A stretch of DNA of 64,000 nt, from positions 248,001 through 312,000 of the forward strand of contig NZ_QFOB01000004.1 in the NCBI RefSeq assembly GCF_003248515.1, in the 5' to 3' direction. The notes beneath the pieces were generated by a model, which searched no databases, was not told the DNA's origin, and was given only the letters and a program-made list of their open reading frames with translations. Positions 17,091-25,579 of the stretch are shown in pieces. Position 1 is the first letter of the stretch; each line of letters begins with the position of its first letter. The DNA is from Sphingomonas sp. (lineage in GTDB: Bacteria; Pseudomonadota; Alphaproteobacteria; Sphingomonadales; Sphingomonadaceae). The position numbers were made by a program, and so were the translations under genes.

Positions 17091-17921
17091 ATGGATAAGG
17101 ACCCGAGGGTGCCGCTGCTGACCGACGTATCGCATGAGGCGGAGTGGATAAATCCGGACGAGGTGCCTCGTCCCGTCGTCACCTATGGCTTCATCTCGAA
17201 CGACTTCGGCAAGATCGAGCTGGAACCGCACAGCCATGCCAAGGGGCAGATTATCGTAGTCCGGCGCGGTGCGCTTTCCTGTGAGGTGGAGAATGGCCTG
17301 TGGATCGTCCCTCCTCGCAGCGCCATCTGGATCCCCGGAGAGGCCCGGCATGCTATCCGTGCCGTCGGGATACTCGATGGACTGAACTCCTTCATCGATC
17401 CGACAGTCGGCAAGGGCTTGCCATCCACCTGTTGCGCCGTGTCAGTCACTCCTCTTCTTTGCGAGGTCATCGCGCGCCTGGCGGAGCTACCCGCCTTCTA
17501 TGAACAGGACGATCGCACTTCGAACCTCATCGCGGTTCTGCTTGATGAGCTTGCCTCCGCGAAGATCGAGGATCTGCATCTGCCCATGCCTGCTGATCCC
17601 CGCCTGCGCCGAATGGCCGAACTGATGGCGGCCTCGCCTGCCGATCGGGGATCATTGGAAGAATGGGCCCGGCGCATCGGCATGAGCGGCCGAACCATGG
17701 TACGCCTGATCGCGCGCGAGACCGGGCTCAGCTTCGGGCGATGGCGGCAGCAATTTGCGGTCATGCTGGCCGTGCAGTCGCTTGCCGAAGGTGCGTCCAT
17801 CCAGCAGGTCGCCGCTGCGCTCGGCTACGAGAGCGTCCCGAGTTTTGTCACCATGTTCCGGAAGGTATTGGGCACATCGCCCGGCCGTTACATGACGGAG
17901 CGGCATCTTGGCCGGCGTTGA
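17091..17921 (+). CDS. AraC family transcriptional regulator with cupin sensor domain
   Basis: A 276-residue regulator. The N-terminal half is an AraC-type cupin (PHSHAKGQIIVVRRGALSCEV, PPRSAIWIPGEARHAIRAVG); the C-terminal half holds two helix-turn-helix motifs (SLEEWARRIGMSGRTMVRLI and IQQVAAALGYESVPSFVTMF) ending in the family block FRKVLGTSPGRYM. The ATG at 17091 starts MDKDPRVPLLTD. It diverges from the methyltransferase remnant and SIP gene across about 100 bp, so it most likely controls that operon; the ligand is not predictable. Confidence 0.9.
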   Translation: MDKDPRVPLLTDVSHEAEWINPDEVPRPVVTYGFISNDFGKIELEPHSHAKGQIIVVRRGALSCEVENGLWIVPPRSAIWIPGEARHAIRAVGILDGLNSFIDPTVGKGLPSTCCAVSVTPLLCEVIARLAELPAFYEQDDRTSNLIAVLLDELASAKIEDLHLPMPADPRLRRMAELMAASPADRGSLEEWARRIGMSGRTMVRLIARETGLSFGRWRQQFAVMLAVQSLAEGASIQQVAAALGYESVPSFVTMFRKVLGTSPGRYMTERHLGRR

Positions 17922-18052
17922 TCCGAGAGACCCAAAGCCTGTCATTCGCCGCCACCATCGTCGAGACCGGGCGGTCGATCATTGGGCAGGATTGAAGCGC
18001 CCGGGGTCTCGGGCAATTAAAGAGGGCGAAGGGGAGCCCCAAATGTCATGGC

Positions 18053-19567
18053 TCACCTCCCCTTCAGCACATGAGCGGAGCCGGCCGGCAGCACGCCCTC
18101 GAGGAAGTCGGGGAGCTTCTCCACCATGTCGGCCGAGGTCAAAATGGCGGCGACATAGCCATCGGGACGGATGAGGATCCATTGCCCGGGAGCGAGGCCG
18201 TAAGCGTCGGCGATGTGCGCGCCGTCGTCGATGAGATCGCCATGCTCGCCCACCGTCACGATACGGACACCGGCCCGGGGGGCCGGCCGCTCCGCAGCGT
18301 CATAACCGACGAGTGTCCAATGCGGTCCTTGGAACTCGCAGAACAGGCGCGTGGGCTGGCCGGCTTGCCCCCGGCACGGCGCATCCGGCGCGCGGTCGCC
18401 TGCCCGAAGTCTGCCAGTATCGATACCGGGCAACGCCAGCGAGGATGTGCGATAGCCGAGATCGAGCTGTCGCGCTTCACGGTCACGCCGCATCGTGCCC
18501 TGCTTCGCTTCACCGAGCAGCCGGGTCGCCAAACCGAGCATGCCTGCGGCGATCGGGCGGCGCTCCTCTTCATAGGTATCGAGTAACGCATCGGGCGCGC
18601 CGCCGAGGACGGCGGCAAGCTTCCAGCCGAGATTATAGGCGTCCTGAACACTGGTGTTCAGTCCTTGGCCGCCCGTCGGCGGATGAATATGGGCAGCATC
18701 GCCAGCCAAAAAGACGCGGCCCATGCGATAACGATCGGCCAGCCGCGCATTCATCGTATAAACCGATGCCCAGGATACGGAATGAACGACAATGTCGCTC
18801 CGCCCGGTGCGCTCGGCCACGAGAGCGGTCAGAGCGGCAGCTGACAGATCGACCTCGCCCTCCGGAGCCACCGGGCCTTGAAGCTGAAACAGATCCGTAC
18901 CGGCGAGCGGGCAGATCATGAGTTGCGTCGCGGGAGAGCCTAGCTGGAAGCGGTGCCATGCCAGCCGATCGAGGCCTTCCAGAGTCACATCGGCGACAAG
19001 CGCCCGAACACCCAGTGTTTCTCCCGGAAATCCCACATCGAGCGCATGCCGCACGAAGCTGCGACCACCATCTGTCCCAACGAGGTATCTCGCACGCACG
19101 CGACGGCGGCCGAAGGAACTCTCGATATCCGCGTTTACGCCATCCGCGTCTTGCTCAAATCCGATCAACCGCGCCCCGAAAAATGGCCGGGATCCCAGTT
19201 CGGCCAGCCGCTCCCGCATCACGCGTTCCGTCGCGAATTGCGGGAGCATCAGTGGCGCCGCGTAGGGCTCAGCCGCGCTTGGAGCGGTTTCCTCCCTCGT
19301 CAGCAGCGATTCTTCGGTGGTTCCGCCCTGACGATACTGCCGCAATGGAGGATAGGGGCCGCCAGCGGCCGCCACGCGATCGACGAAGCCAAGATCCTCG
19401 AACACCTCCATCGTGCGCGGCTGGATGCCCTTGCCCCTCGATCCGCCGAACGGCTGATCGTTCCGTTCTAACAGGAGGAAATCCACGCCACGGCGTGCAA
19501 GGTCAATCGCGAGGATCAGTCCGGCGGCGCCGGCGCCCACGATGAGAACGTCCGCATCGAACGACAT
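18053..19567 (-). CDS. FAD-dependent monooxygenase, phenol/3-HPP hydroxylase type
   Basis: A 504-residue class A flavin monooxygenase that hydroxylates an aromatic or polyketide-like substrate with NAD(P)H and O2. It has the Rossmann GAGAAGLILAIDLARRG, the DG motif region YLVGTDGGRSFVR, the second FAD motif VFLAGDAAHIHPPTGGQGLN and a C-terminal thioredoxin-like domain typical of the PheA/MhpA/TetX-like branch. The ATG at 19567 was preferred over a TTG six bases upstream because GGAG sits six bases before it. It diverges from a MarR regulator, with a 15-bp near-palindrome in the 67-bp space between the two starts. Confidence 0.9.
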   Translation of the reverse strand: MSFDADVLIVGAGAAGLILAIDLARRGVDFLLLERNDQPFGGSRGKGIQPRTMEVFEDLGFVDRVAAAGGPYPPLRQYRQGGTTEESLLTREETAPSAAEPYAAPLMLPQFATERVMRERLAELGSRPFFGARLIGFEQDADGVNADIESSFGRRRVRARYLVGTDGGRSFVRHALDVGFPGETLGVRALVADVTLEGLDRLAWHRFQLGSPATQLMICPLAGTDLFQLQGPVAPEGEVDLSAAALTALVAERTGRSDIVVHSVSWASVYTMNARLADRYRMGRVFLAGDAAHIHPPTGGQGLNTSVQDAYNLGWKLAAVLGGAPDALLDTYEEERRPIAAGMLGLATRLLGEAKQGTMRRDREARQLDLGYRTSSLALPGIDTGRLRAGDRAPDAPCRGQAGQPTRLFCEFQGPHWTLVGYDAAERPAPRAGVRIVTVGEHGDLIDDGAHIADAYGLAPGQWILIRPDGYVAAILTSADMVEKLPDFLEGVLPAGSAHVLKGR

Positions 19568-19586
19568 TGCCAACTCCGCGAATCAA

Positions 19587-19601
19587 TGTGTAAAATGCAC
19601 A
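19587..19601. promoter_or_regulatory. putative MarR operator
   Basis: TGTGTAAAATGCACA is a near-perfect inverted repeat (TGTG/CACA arms) in the short divergent region between the monooxygenase and marR starts. ATGCACA recurs at 19642-19648, just inside the marR coding start. The position fits a MarR-family binding site repressing both genes. Confidence 0.45.
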
Positions 19602-19634
19602 TATATCCAACATCGCATCGAGGCAAGAATAAGC

Positions 19635-20087
19635 GTGAATAATGCACACGATCGCGAGACCTTGAGGAATCTCCATGCCGCGATGATCGATCTGGTGGAC
19701 GAGATTAACCGGCCGCGACGCGACGACCGGCTGATTGAGGAAGCAGGCATACCGCTTGATCGCGCGCTATTTCCGCTGCTGGCTCGGGTCGCCCGATACG
19801 GCCCGATCGGCGTCGTCGAACTCGCTGACCGCACGGGCCGCGATCATACCACCATCAGTCGCCAGATGGCCAAGCTCGAGGAACTGGGTTTGGTCCAGCG
19901 TCATCCATCGGCAAAAGACAAACGCGTACGCGAAGCCACGGTGAGCCCGGAGGGCCGCGAAATGATCGCGATGCTGAACACGGCGCGAGAACGGCTGGCC
20001 AATCGCATACTGATCGACTGGACGGCGGCAGACCTCGATCAGCTGCAAAAGTTGCTCCGCCGTTTCGCTGACGATCTTATGAAGTAG
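19635..20087 (+). CDS. MarR family transcriptional regulator
   Basis: A 150-residue winged-helix repressor. The DNA-binding part reads PIGVVELADRTGRDHTTISRQMAKLEELGLVQRH, followed by the wing SAKDKRVREATVSPEGRE, and helices at both ends form the dimer. The GTG at 19635 was chosen because it clears the putative operator; ATG at 19683 is the alternative. MarR regulators beside flavin monooxygenases usually respond to the enzyme's phenolic substrate, so this one likely represses the divergent gene until the substrate appears. The coding sequence is followed by an AT-rich dyad. Confidence 0.87.
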   Translation: MNNAHDRETLRNLHAAMIDLVDEINRPRRDDRLIEEAGIPLDRALFPLLARVARYGPIGVVELADRTGRDHTTISRQMAKLEELGLVQRHPSAKDKRVREATVSPEGREMIAMLNTARERLANRILIDWTAADLDQLQKLLRRFADDLMK

Positions 20088-20409
20088 CCGCGCAAAGGAA
20101 TATTTTTCGAAAAATCGGCCGCGGGATAACATCGATATCCGGGTTTCGACCCGGCTCGGGCCGCTCACGCGTCCTTCTCAGCCCTCGAAATCTGCCGCTC
20201 ACTCATTCGATTCGAGCTTCGACCAGCCCAGCCAACGGGTCGATTATCGCAAACGGGGGATGCGCCCACCGGCGGGCGCTGGCGCGCTGCTGATATCGGT
20301 TGCGGTATCGAGAGCCTGGAGCTGCCAGCGACCGCCGCCAGAGATGTGCAACGGGCGCAGACACTCTGCGGCGGTTGACTCACCTCAAATCCCCTCAATA
20401 CTTAAGCAC
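20088..20409. other. intergenic region without a convincing gene
   Basis: This 322-bp stretch between marR and arsR holds only a dyad ATTTTTCGAAAAAT (20102-20115), probably a terminator for marR. The open frames that cross it show no family resemblance. The promoter of the arsR operon should lie in its last 60 bp. Confidence 0.5.
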
Positions 20410-20757
20410 ATGCTACAGTATGAGTCGCACCCGCTGGACAAGGCATTTCACGCGCTATCCGATCCCGGCCGGCGCGCGATGATCGAGCGCCTGAGCGTTG
20501 GTCCAGCCTCTGTCAGCGAACTCGCCAGGCCGCTGCCAATGTCGCTTTCGGCGGCCCTCCAGCACCTCAAGGTTCTGGAGGAGGCCGGCCTCATCAAAAG
20601 CGGCAAGCAAGGGCGCGTACGGACCTGCACCCTGCAAACCGCCGCGATGGCGCAGGCCGAGCGCTGGATCGCCGAACGCAAGCGCTTCTGGGAACAGCAA
20701 TATGATCAACTGGAGGCCTATCTCGCACAGGCCCCCTCTACCGGAGAGGCCGAATGA
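20410..20757 (+). CDS. ArsR/SmtB family regulator
   Basis: A 115-residue winged-helix repressor starting MLQYESHPLDKAFHALSDP. The recognition part SVSELARPLPMSLSAALQHLKVLEEAGLI is the non-metal ArsR type that accompanies SRPBCC genes; the cysteine pair of metal-sensing ArsR proteins in this helix is missing. It overlaps the next gene by ATGA. In such pairs the regulator controls its own operon, here arsR - SRPBCC - GST. Confidence 0.9.
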   Translation: MLQYESHPLDKAFHALSDPGRRAMIERLSVGPASVSELARPLPMSLSAALQHLKVLEEAGLIKSGKQGRVRTCTLQTAAMAQAERWIAERKRFWEQQYDQLEAYLAQAPSTGEAE

Positions 20758-21227
20758 CCGTCACCAACGCCACCTTCGTGATAGATCGACAGCTGGCTGT
20801 GCCGCCCGGCCGGGTGTTCGCGGCGTACACCAGCCTCGCAGCCAAAAGTGCGTGGTTCAAGACGCCGGTCGATGTCGAGGTGCTGGACCGCGACTTTGAT
20901 TTCCGTGTCGGCGGCAAGGAACGTTTCCGCGCCCGCTGGGCCAGCGGGCTGGTGACCGATTTTCAGGCGACCTACCACGACATCGTGGAAAATGAGCGGA
21001 TCGTGCTCGTCTATGATCTGTTCCACGGCGACGAAAAACTCTCCGTGTCACTGCAAACGATCGAGTTGCGCGCGGAAAGTGGCGGAACCCGACTGCTGCA
21101 CACCGAACAGGGCGCGTACTTCTCGGGTGGACAGGAAGCCGTGGACGGCCGCGAGCACGGCACCGCGTGGCATGTCGACAATCTCGTCGCGATCCTCGAA
21201 GGTCGCCAGGCGAGGGCATTCGCATGA
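20754..21227 (+). CDS. SRPBCC (AHSA1-like) family protein
   Basis: A 157-residue START/SRPBCC-fold protein of the activator-of-Hsp90-ATPase-like group, which forms a hydrophobic ligand cavity. It begins with the strand FVIDRQLAVPPGRVFAAYTSL, continues with VGGKERFRARWASG and ends with the long C-terminal helix around GREHGTAWHVDNLVAIL. The function of such proteins in ArsR operons is unclear; lipid or small-molecule binding is usual. It is coupled by ATGA overlaps to both arsR upstream and the GST gene downstream. Confidence 0.88.
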   Translation: MTVTNATFVIDRQLAVPPGRVFAAYTSLAAKSAWFKTPVDVEVLDRDFDFRVGGKERFRARWASGLVTDFQATYHDIVENERIVLVYDLFHGDEKLSVSLQTIELRAESGGTRLLHTEQGAYFSGGQEAVDGREHGTAWHVDNLVAILEGRQARAFA

Positions 21228-21877
21228 CGCTGGAACTCTTCGCCCACCCATTCTCCTCTTATTGTCAAAAGGCACTGATCGCCTTCTACGAAAACGATAT
21301 TCCGTTCACCTATCGCATGATCGAAGATCCAGGCGTCGCAGATGAGCTTGCATCGCTATCGCCCTTTCGTAAGTTCCCTGTCCTGCGCGACAATGGTCGC
21401 GTCATATTCGAAACCACGATCATCATCGAGCATCTGCAGGCCCGACATCCGGGACCGGTCAGGCTCATTCCAGAGGATCCCGACGCTGCCGTCGAAGCGC
21501 GCATGCTCGATCGGTTCTTCGATAATTACGTGATGACGCCGCAGAGCAAATTTGTGTTCGATGCGTTGCGTCCGCCAGAAAGCCGCGATCCCTATGGGAT
21601 GGAGGAGGCCCGCCGGATGCTCGACACCAGCTACGCCTGGCTCGACCGGCGCATGCAGAGCCGCGAATGGGCGGTCGGCAACACCTTCACCCTGGCCGAC
21701 TGCGCTGCGGCGCCATCGCTGTTCTACGCCGATTGGACGCACCGTATTCCCGAGCAATACGAGTATCTCACCGCCTATCGCGCGCGTTTGCTCCAGCGAC
21801 CATCCTTCGCGCGAGCAGTCGATGAGGCACGGCGATTTCGGCATTATTTCCCCTTGGGTGCGCCAGACCGCGACTAG
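21224..21877 (+). CDS. glutathione S-transferase family protein
   Basis: A 217-residue cytosolic GST-like protein. The N-terminal thioredoxin fold reads LELFAHPFSSYCQKALIAFYEN with a Ser/Cys region at the active site, then FRKFPVLRDNGRVIFETTIIIEHL, where the cis-Pro and Glu-Thr bind glutathione. The C-terminal helical domain contains NTFTLADCAAAPSLFYADW, the N-capping box motif. Its ATG overlaps the stop of the SRPBCC gene. A role in detoxification together with the SRPBCC protein is possible; the substrate is unknown. Confidence 0.9.
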   Translation: MTLELFAHPFSSYCQKALIAFYENDIPFTYRMIEDPGVADELASLSPFRKFPVLRDNGRVIFETTIIIEHLQARHPGPVRLIPEDPDAAVEARMLDRFFDNYVMTPQSKFVFDALRPPESRDPYGMEEARRMLDTSYAWLDRRMQSREWAVGNTFTLADCAAAPSLFYADWTHRIPEQYEYLTAYRARLLQRPSFARAVDEARRFRHYFPLGAPDRD

Positions 21878-21951
21878 GTTTGAGCGAGCCTTCTCTTTCG
21901 ATCGATCGAAAATGGGCAATGGGCGGGGGCGATCACGCACGGTGCCGATCG

Positions 21952-22350
21952 TCAGAACATGCCATTGCCATTGGCGGATTGCTCGGGAACGATCTGCAAC
22001 ACATCCCAATGCTCGACGATCTTTCCCCGCGCATCGAGCCGGAAAATGTCGATGCCGGCATAGTCATGATCGCCGGGCCAGTGCTGAAAGCAGTGAAGGA
22101 CGACATGGTCGGCCTCCGCCAAGACCCGTTTTATCTCGACGCGCTTGCCCGGCCATTCACGCGCCATTCGCTCGAAATAGGCGATGAAGCCTTCCCGTCC
22201 GGTCGCCACGTGGGGATTGTGCTGAACATAGTCGGCACCGACGAAGCGCTCGACCGCTTCGGCCGGTCGGCCCGCGTTGAACATCAACTCATAGAAGGCG
22301 ATCACGTTCGCCTTGTTGCGATGCAGGTCGTCCATCACATGCTCCGTCAT
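21952..22350 (-). CDS. SnoaL-like / NTF2-fold protein
   Basis: A 132-residue nuclear-transport-factor-2-fold protein of the SnoaL-like group, used as hydrolases, cyclases or ligand-binding proteins. Typical blocks are VIAFYELMFNAGRPAEAVERFVGADYVQHNP, GREGFIAYFERM and a C-terminal DIFRLDARGKIVEHWDVLQ. The ATG at 22350 gives MTEHVMDDLHRNK. It follows the RidA gene by 17 bp on the same strand, so the TetR - DUF4177-like - RidA - SnoaL genes are probably one unit. Confidence 0.87.
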   Translation of the reverse strand: MTEHVMDDLHRNKANVIAFYELMFNAGRPAEAVERFVGADYVQHNPHVATGREGFIAYFERMAREWPGKRVEIKRVLAEADHVVLHCFQHWPGDHDYAGIDIFRLDARGKIVEHWDVLQIVPEQSANGNGMF

Positions 22351-22367
22351 CGCGCCACTTCCGATTG

Positions 22368-22760
22368 TCAGCCGGGGATGCGGGCGATCACCTTGATCTC
22401 GAAATCGAACCCGGCGAGCCAATTGACACCGATCGCCGTCCAGTTCGGATAAGGCGGTGCGGAGAAGACTTCGGCCTTCACCGCCATGATCGTGGGAAAC
22501 TGGTTCTCGGGATCAGTGTGGAAGGTCGTCACGTCGACGATGTCGTCCAGCTGGCAACCACCCGCCTTTAGCGTCGCCTCCAGATTGGCGAAGGCCAGCC
22601 GGACCTGCGCCTCGAAATCCGGCTCGGGAGAACCATCGCCGCGGCTGCCGACCAAGCCCGACACGAAAAGGAGATCGCCGGATCGGATCGCCGCGGAATA
22701 GGTTTGCGCCGTAAAGAGATCGTGCCGGCCGGCAGGAAATACGGGTTTAGGTTTGGTCAT
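22368..22760 (-). CDS. RidA family protein
   Basis: A 130-residue member of the RidA/YjgF family. Members deaminate reactive enamines/imines or act in specialised catabolism. The fold signature is present: AAIRSGDLLFVSGLVG, EAQVRLAFANLEATLKAGG, VDVTTFHTD and NWTAIGVNWLAGFDFEIKVIARIP. The Arg of the RidA imine-deaminase site is not clearly positioned (the usual RxxxEV-type end is IGVNWLAG), so it may belong to a non-canonical Rid subgroup. It is flanked by the DUF4177-like mini-gene and the SnoaL gene. Confidence 0.87.
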   Translation of the reverse strand: MTKPKPVFPAGRHDLFTAQTYSAAIRSGDLLFVSGLVGSRGDGSPEPDFEAQVRLAFANLEATLKAGGCQLDDIVDVTTFHTDPENQFPTIMAVKAEVFSAPPYPNWTAIGVNWLAGFDFEIKVIARIPG

Positions 22761-22816
22761 GGATTTTCTCCTTGCGATCGCTCGAGCGAAGGTGGCTCAC
22801 AAAGACTGGGGATCGG

Positions 22817-22963
22817 TCAGGCCGCCGCCGGGCGCGTGAAGAAATAGTGCAGCACGAAATGTCCCGGGGAAGCGACCGCGACGAGTTCCCATCCCTCGGC
22901 GCCCAAGGCCCCAAGCGCATCGGATGTCAGGCTCTCTTCGACGACAAGATATTCCCAGCGCAT
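22817..22963 (-). CDS. DUF4177-like small protein
   Basis: A 48-residue reading frame starting ATG at 22963, MRWEYLVVEESLTSD, then ALGALGAEGWELVAVASPG and FVLHYFFTRP. This is the pattern of DUF4177 mini-proteins (Tyr-rich strand, L-x-x-LGxEGWELVAV helix-turn, and a final aromatic strand). The whole protein is one copy of that unit. It lies between the TetR and RidA genes on the same strand, separated by 56 bp from RidA. Function unknown. Confidence 0.7.
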   Translation of the reverse strand: MRWEYLVVEESLTSDALGALGAEGWELVAVASPGHFVLHYFFTRPAAA

Positions 22964-23042
22964 TCTCACTCTCCGATTGTGTCAGGTCGCAAGACGGACC
23001 ATGCTGGCGCCACCGTACTTCCGTCTCTTCGGCCGGGGCGTC

Positions 23043-23687
23043 TCAGGCGGAGGACGTCTCGGCGATGCGGGCGTCCCACCCCAGCATGGCGGTGTCCGCC
23101 ACGGCCTTGAGTTCATCGAGGCTGGCACCGTCGCGGGCGAGCAGCGACATGCCGTTCTGCATGGTCTGCACGAAGCGGGCGAGGCCGTGGATATCCACCG
23201 ATCGGCCGATTTCGCCCGCCGCCTGCGCCTGTTCCAGCCGATCCTTCAGCCGCACCAAAGTCGCATGACGCGCGGACGCCACGAGCGCGCCCAGTTCCGC
23301 ATGCCCCTCCCCGCCGACCGCCGACAGGGTGACCATGCAGCCGTTGGCGGCCTCGACGAGCCCACCCGCAGTGTCGTGGAGGAAGGCCGCGACGGCTTCC
23401 CGCGCCGTCTCCGCCGCAAAGAAGCGTCCCCATGCGATCGCCTCATGCGTGCTGGCATAATGTTTCAGCGCTTCCGAATAGAGCGCCTCCTTCGAACCGA
23501 AGGCCGCGTAGAGGCTCGGTGACCCGATCCCCATCGCCGAGGTAAGATCGCAGATCGAGGTCGCCGAATATCCCTTCTGCCAGAAGAGGTGCATCGCCGT
23601 CGCCAGAGCCTTCTCGCGATCGAAGGCGCGCGGCCGGCCGCGTCGCACCGCGGCACAGCCTTCAGCACTGGCATCCGATTTCTGCAT
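23043..23687 (-). CDS. TetR family transcriptional regulator
   Basis: A 214-residue repressor. The N-terminal helix-turn-helix reads ALATAMHLFWQKGYSATSICDLTSAMGIGSPSLYAAFGSKEALYSEAL, and the rest is an all-helical ligand and dimer domain (with the C-terminal TetR_C-type cluster NGCMVTLSAVGG). The ATG at 23687 gives MQKSDASAEG. It diverges from an SDR gene; the 81-bp space holds a 22-bp inverted repeat, which is probably its operator. Confidence 0.9.
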   Translation of the reverse strand: MQKSDASAEGCAAVRRGRPRAFDREKALATAMHLFWQKGYSATSICDLTSAMGIGSPSLYAAFGSKEALYSEALKHYASTHEAIAWGRFFAAETAREAVAAFLHDTAGGLVEAANGCMVTLSAVGGEGHAELGALVASARHATLVRLKDRLEQAQAAGEIGRSVDIHGLARFVQTMQNGMSLLARDGASLDELKAVADTAMLGWDARIAETSSA

Positions 23688-23734
23688 CGATCGATATATA
23701 ATAGGTTGACGCTCGTGCGCAACGATCACATTTA

Positions 23735-23756
23735 TTCTGTATCGATCAACACAGAA
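23735..23756. promoter_or_regulatory. putative TetR operator in front of the SDR gene
   Basis: TTCTGT at 23735-23740 and ACAGAA at 23751-23756 are perfect inverted arms, with further partial symmetry between them around ATCGATC. The right arm runs into the AAGGA ribosome binding site of the SDR gene. Binding there would block the SDR and probably the TetR promoter. Confidence 0.5.
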
Positions 23757-23768
23757 AGGAATCGACAA

Positions 23769-24509
23769 GTGCAGGAACTGGAAGGCAAGCGGGCCCTCGT
23801 GACGGGCGGATCCCGTGGCATCGGCGCCGCCATCGCGATCGCGCTCGCGGAGAGGGGCGCCGCCGTGGCGATCACTTATGAGCGATCCGCAGATCGCGCC
23901 GCGCAACTGGTGCAGGCGATCGAGAGCAAGGGTGGCAAAGCCATGGCAATCCAGGCCGATAGCGCTGATCCGGCGGCGATCCAGCGCTCCGTTGACGAGG
24001 CGGCCGCCGCACTCGGCGGGCTCGACATCCTCGTCAACAACGCCGCCATCGCACGCTACAACACCATCGCCGACTTCACGGCCGAGGATATCGATGCGCT
24101 GCTGGCGGTGAATGTCCGCGGCCCGATCCTCGCCGCCAAGGCGGCCATTCCACACCTCGCGGCCGGCGGCCGGATCATCAACATCGGCTCCGCCGGCGCG
24201 GATCGCATCGTCGGCGCGCCCGGCACGGTCTATTACATGACCAAGTCCGCGCTTCAGTCGTTCAATCGTGGTTTGGCTCAGGATCTGGGTCCGCGCGACA
24301 TCACGGTGAACCTTGTCCAGCCCGGCTCGACCAACACCGATATGAATCCCGAGGACAGCGAGTTCGCGGACTTCCAGCGCAGCCTGATCCCGCTCGGCCG
24401 GTTCGGCCAGCCCGAGGATGTCGCAGCGGCGGTTGCCTTCCTCGCGACGCCGGCCGCCCGGCAGATCACCGGCACCATCCTCAACGTCGACGGCGGCGCG
24501 CTGACCTGA
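23769..24509 (+). CDS. short-chain dehydrogenase/reductase (SDR)
   Basis: A 246-residue classical SDR oxidoreductase. It has the cofactor motif TGGSRGIGAAIAIAL, NNAAIARY, the catalytic Ser in NIGSAGADR, the YYMTK (YxxxK) pair, and the C-terminal cofactor/tetramer part ITGTILNVDGG. The residue after the second cofactor strand (TYERSADRA) suggests NADP(H). The start is GTG at 23769, with AAGGA about eight bases upstream. The divergent TetR regulator is the likely repressor; substrates are unknown. Confidence 0.92.
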   Translation: MQELEGKRALVTGGSRGIGAAIAIALAERGAAVAITYERSADRAAQLVQAIESKGGKAMAIQADSADPAAIQRSVDEAAAALGGLDILVNNAAIARYNTIADFTAEDIDALLAVNVRGPILAAKAAIPHLAAGGRIINIGSAGADRIVGAPGTVYYMTKSALQSFNRGLAQDLGPRDITVNLVQPGSTNTDMNPEDSEFADFQRSLIPLGRFGQPEDVAAAVAFLATPAARQITGTILNVDGGALT

Positions 24510-24522
24510 GCCTCGTTCCAGC

Positions 24523-24549
24523 GTGCGCAGCCTCTTGCGGGCTGCGCAC
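24523..24549. terminator. bidirectional terminator hairpin
   Basis: GTGCGCAGCC (24523-24532) and GGCTGCGCAC (24540-24549) form a perfect ten-base stem with a seven-base loop, exactly between the convergent SDR and LysR genes. Confidence 0.7.
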
Positions 24550-24558
24550 CCAGCCCGT

Positions 24559-25434
24559 TCAGCCCGATCTGCTGCCGTAGCATTCGATCAGCATTTCGGT
24601 GAGTATCCGGATCTTGCGCGCGGGATAGTGCCCCGGCGGCCGGATCACATAGATACCGATATCTGGCGGCGGATAGAGTGGCATGACCGGGATCAGCGCC
24701 CCGAACGCCAGATGATTGGCGATCAGGTCTTCGGGCACGCCCGCAATTCCTATTCCGGCGAGCGCAGCCGCCACCAGAGCGACGGCGTTATCGGCCTTGA
24801 ACCGCCCCTGCGGCTTGAGTGGGATCGCCGTATCGCCATCCATCGCCATCCAGGTCTCCGTGCCCTGCATGACGACTTCGTGCGTGACGAATTCCTCCGG
24901 CGTCGCGGGCGAGCCGTGGTCCCGGATATAATCCGGCGAAGCGACATATTTCGCCTTGGTCCATCCAACGCGACGCGCAAGCAGGTTGGAATCGGTGAGA
25001 TGGCCGACGCGGATCGCGCAATCATAGCCTTCCGCGATCAGATCCACGAAGCGATCGGTATAACTGGCCTGTAGATGCAGCTTCGGATGGCGCCGCGCCA
25101 TCTCTGCCAGCACGGATGCAAAATGCGTCGGACCGAAGGTCAGTGGCGCCGCCACCCGCAGGCGACCCTGCAGGTCCCCGGCGGGGAGTATCGTCTCCTT
25201 CGCGATATCGATCTCGATGCACACCCGCGCGGCATGATCGCGAAACGTAACCCCGGCTTCGGTGAGCGCGGCGCCCCGCGTCGTTCGCGCCAGCAACTGG
25301 ACGCCGAGTTCCTGCTCCAGCCGCATGAGCCGCCGGCTGACGATCGATTTGGACACGCCGAGCCGCCGTGCCGCGGGCGAAACGCCGCCCGCATCGGCGA
25401 CCTCGACGAAGGTTCGCAGCTCCTCGATATCCAT
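24559..25434 (-). CDS. LysR family transcriptional regulator
   Basis: A 291-residue regulator. The winged helix-turn-helix reads ELRTFVEVADAGGVSPAARRLGVSKSIVSRRLMRLE, and a periplasmic-binding-protein-like effector domain follows (LRVAAPLTFGPTHFASVLAEM, ALAGIGIAGVPEDLIA). It belongs to the CrgA-like branch by the HTH sequence SKSIVSRR. The ATG at 25434 is used. It diverges from the isochorismatase-family gene across 145 bp and most likely controls it; no single T-N11-A box could be singled out. Confidence 0.92.
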   Translation of the reverse strand: MDIEELRTFVEVADAGGVSPAARRLGVSKSIVSRRLMRLEQELGVQLLARTTRGAALTEAGVTFRDHAARVCIEIDIAKETILPAGDLQGRLRVAAPLTFGPTHFASVLAEMARRHPKLHLQASYTDRFVDLIAEGYDCAIRVGHLTDSNLLARRVGWTKAKYVASPDYIRDHGSPATPEEFVTHEVVMQGTETWMAMDGDTAIPLKPQGRFKADNAVALVAAALAGIGIAGVPEDLIANHLAFGALIPVMPLYPPPDIGIYVIRPPGHYPARKIRILTEMLIECYGSRSG

Positions 25435-25579
25435 CTGGCGTTCCCCGATGCGCGACACAGCATGCCACTGCGCGATGCTACCGCGTCAAAAACCGCGATG
25501 GCAATGCGCATCACGGGCGTCACCGCTCCGGCGGCGGTCTCCCGCAAACCATCCATTGCAACGGAAGCAGAGGATTATC

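Noticed and set aside
20165..20398. A 77-codon minus-strand frame between marR and arsR
   Set aside because: The translation is Ser/Arg/Pro-rich, has no ribosome binding site and no family pattern.
25435..25579. A LysR T-N11-A box between lysR and the isochorismatase gene
   Set aside because: Several weak matches exist but no single symmetrical one stands out, so none is reported.
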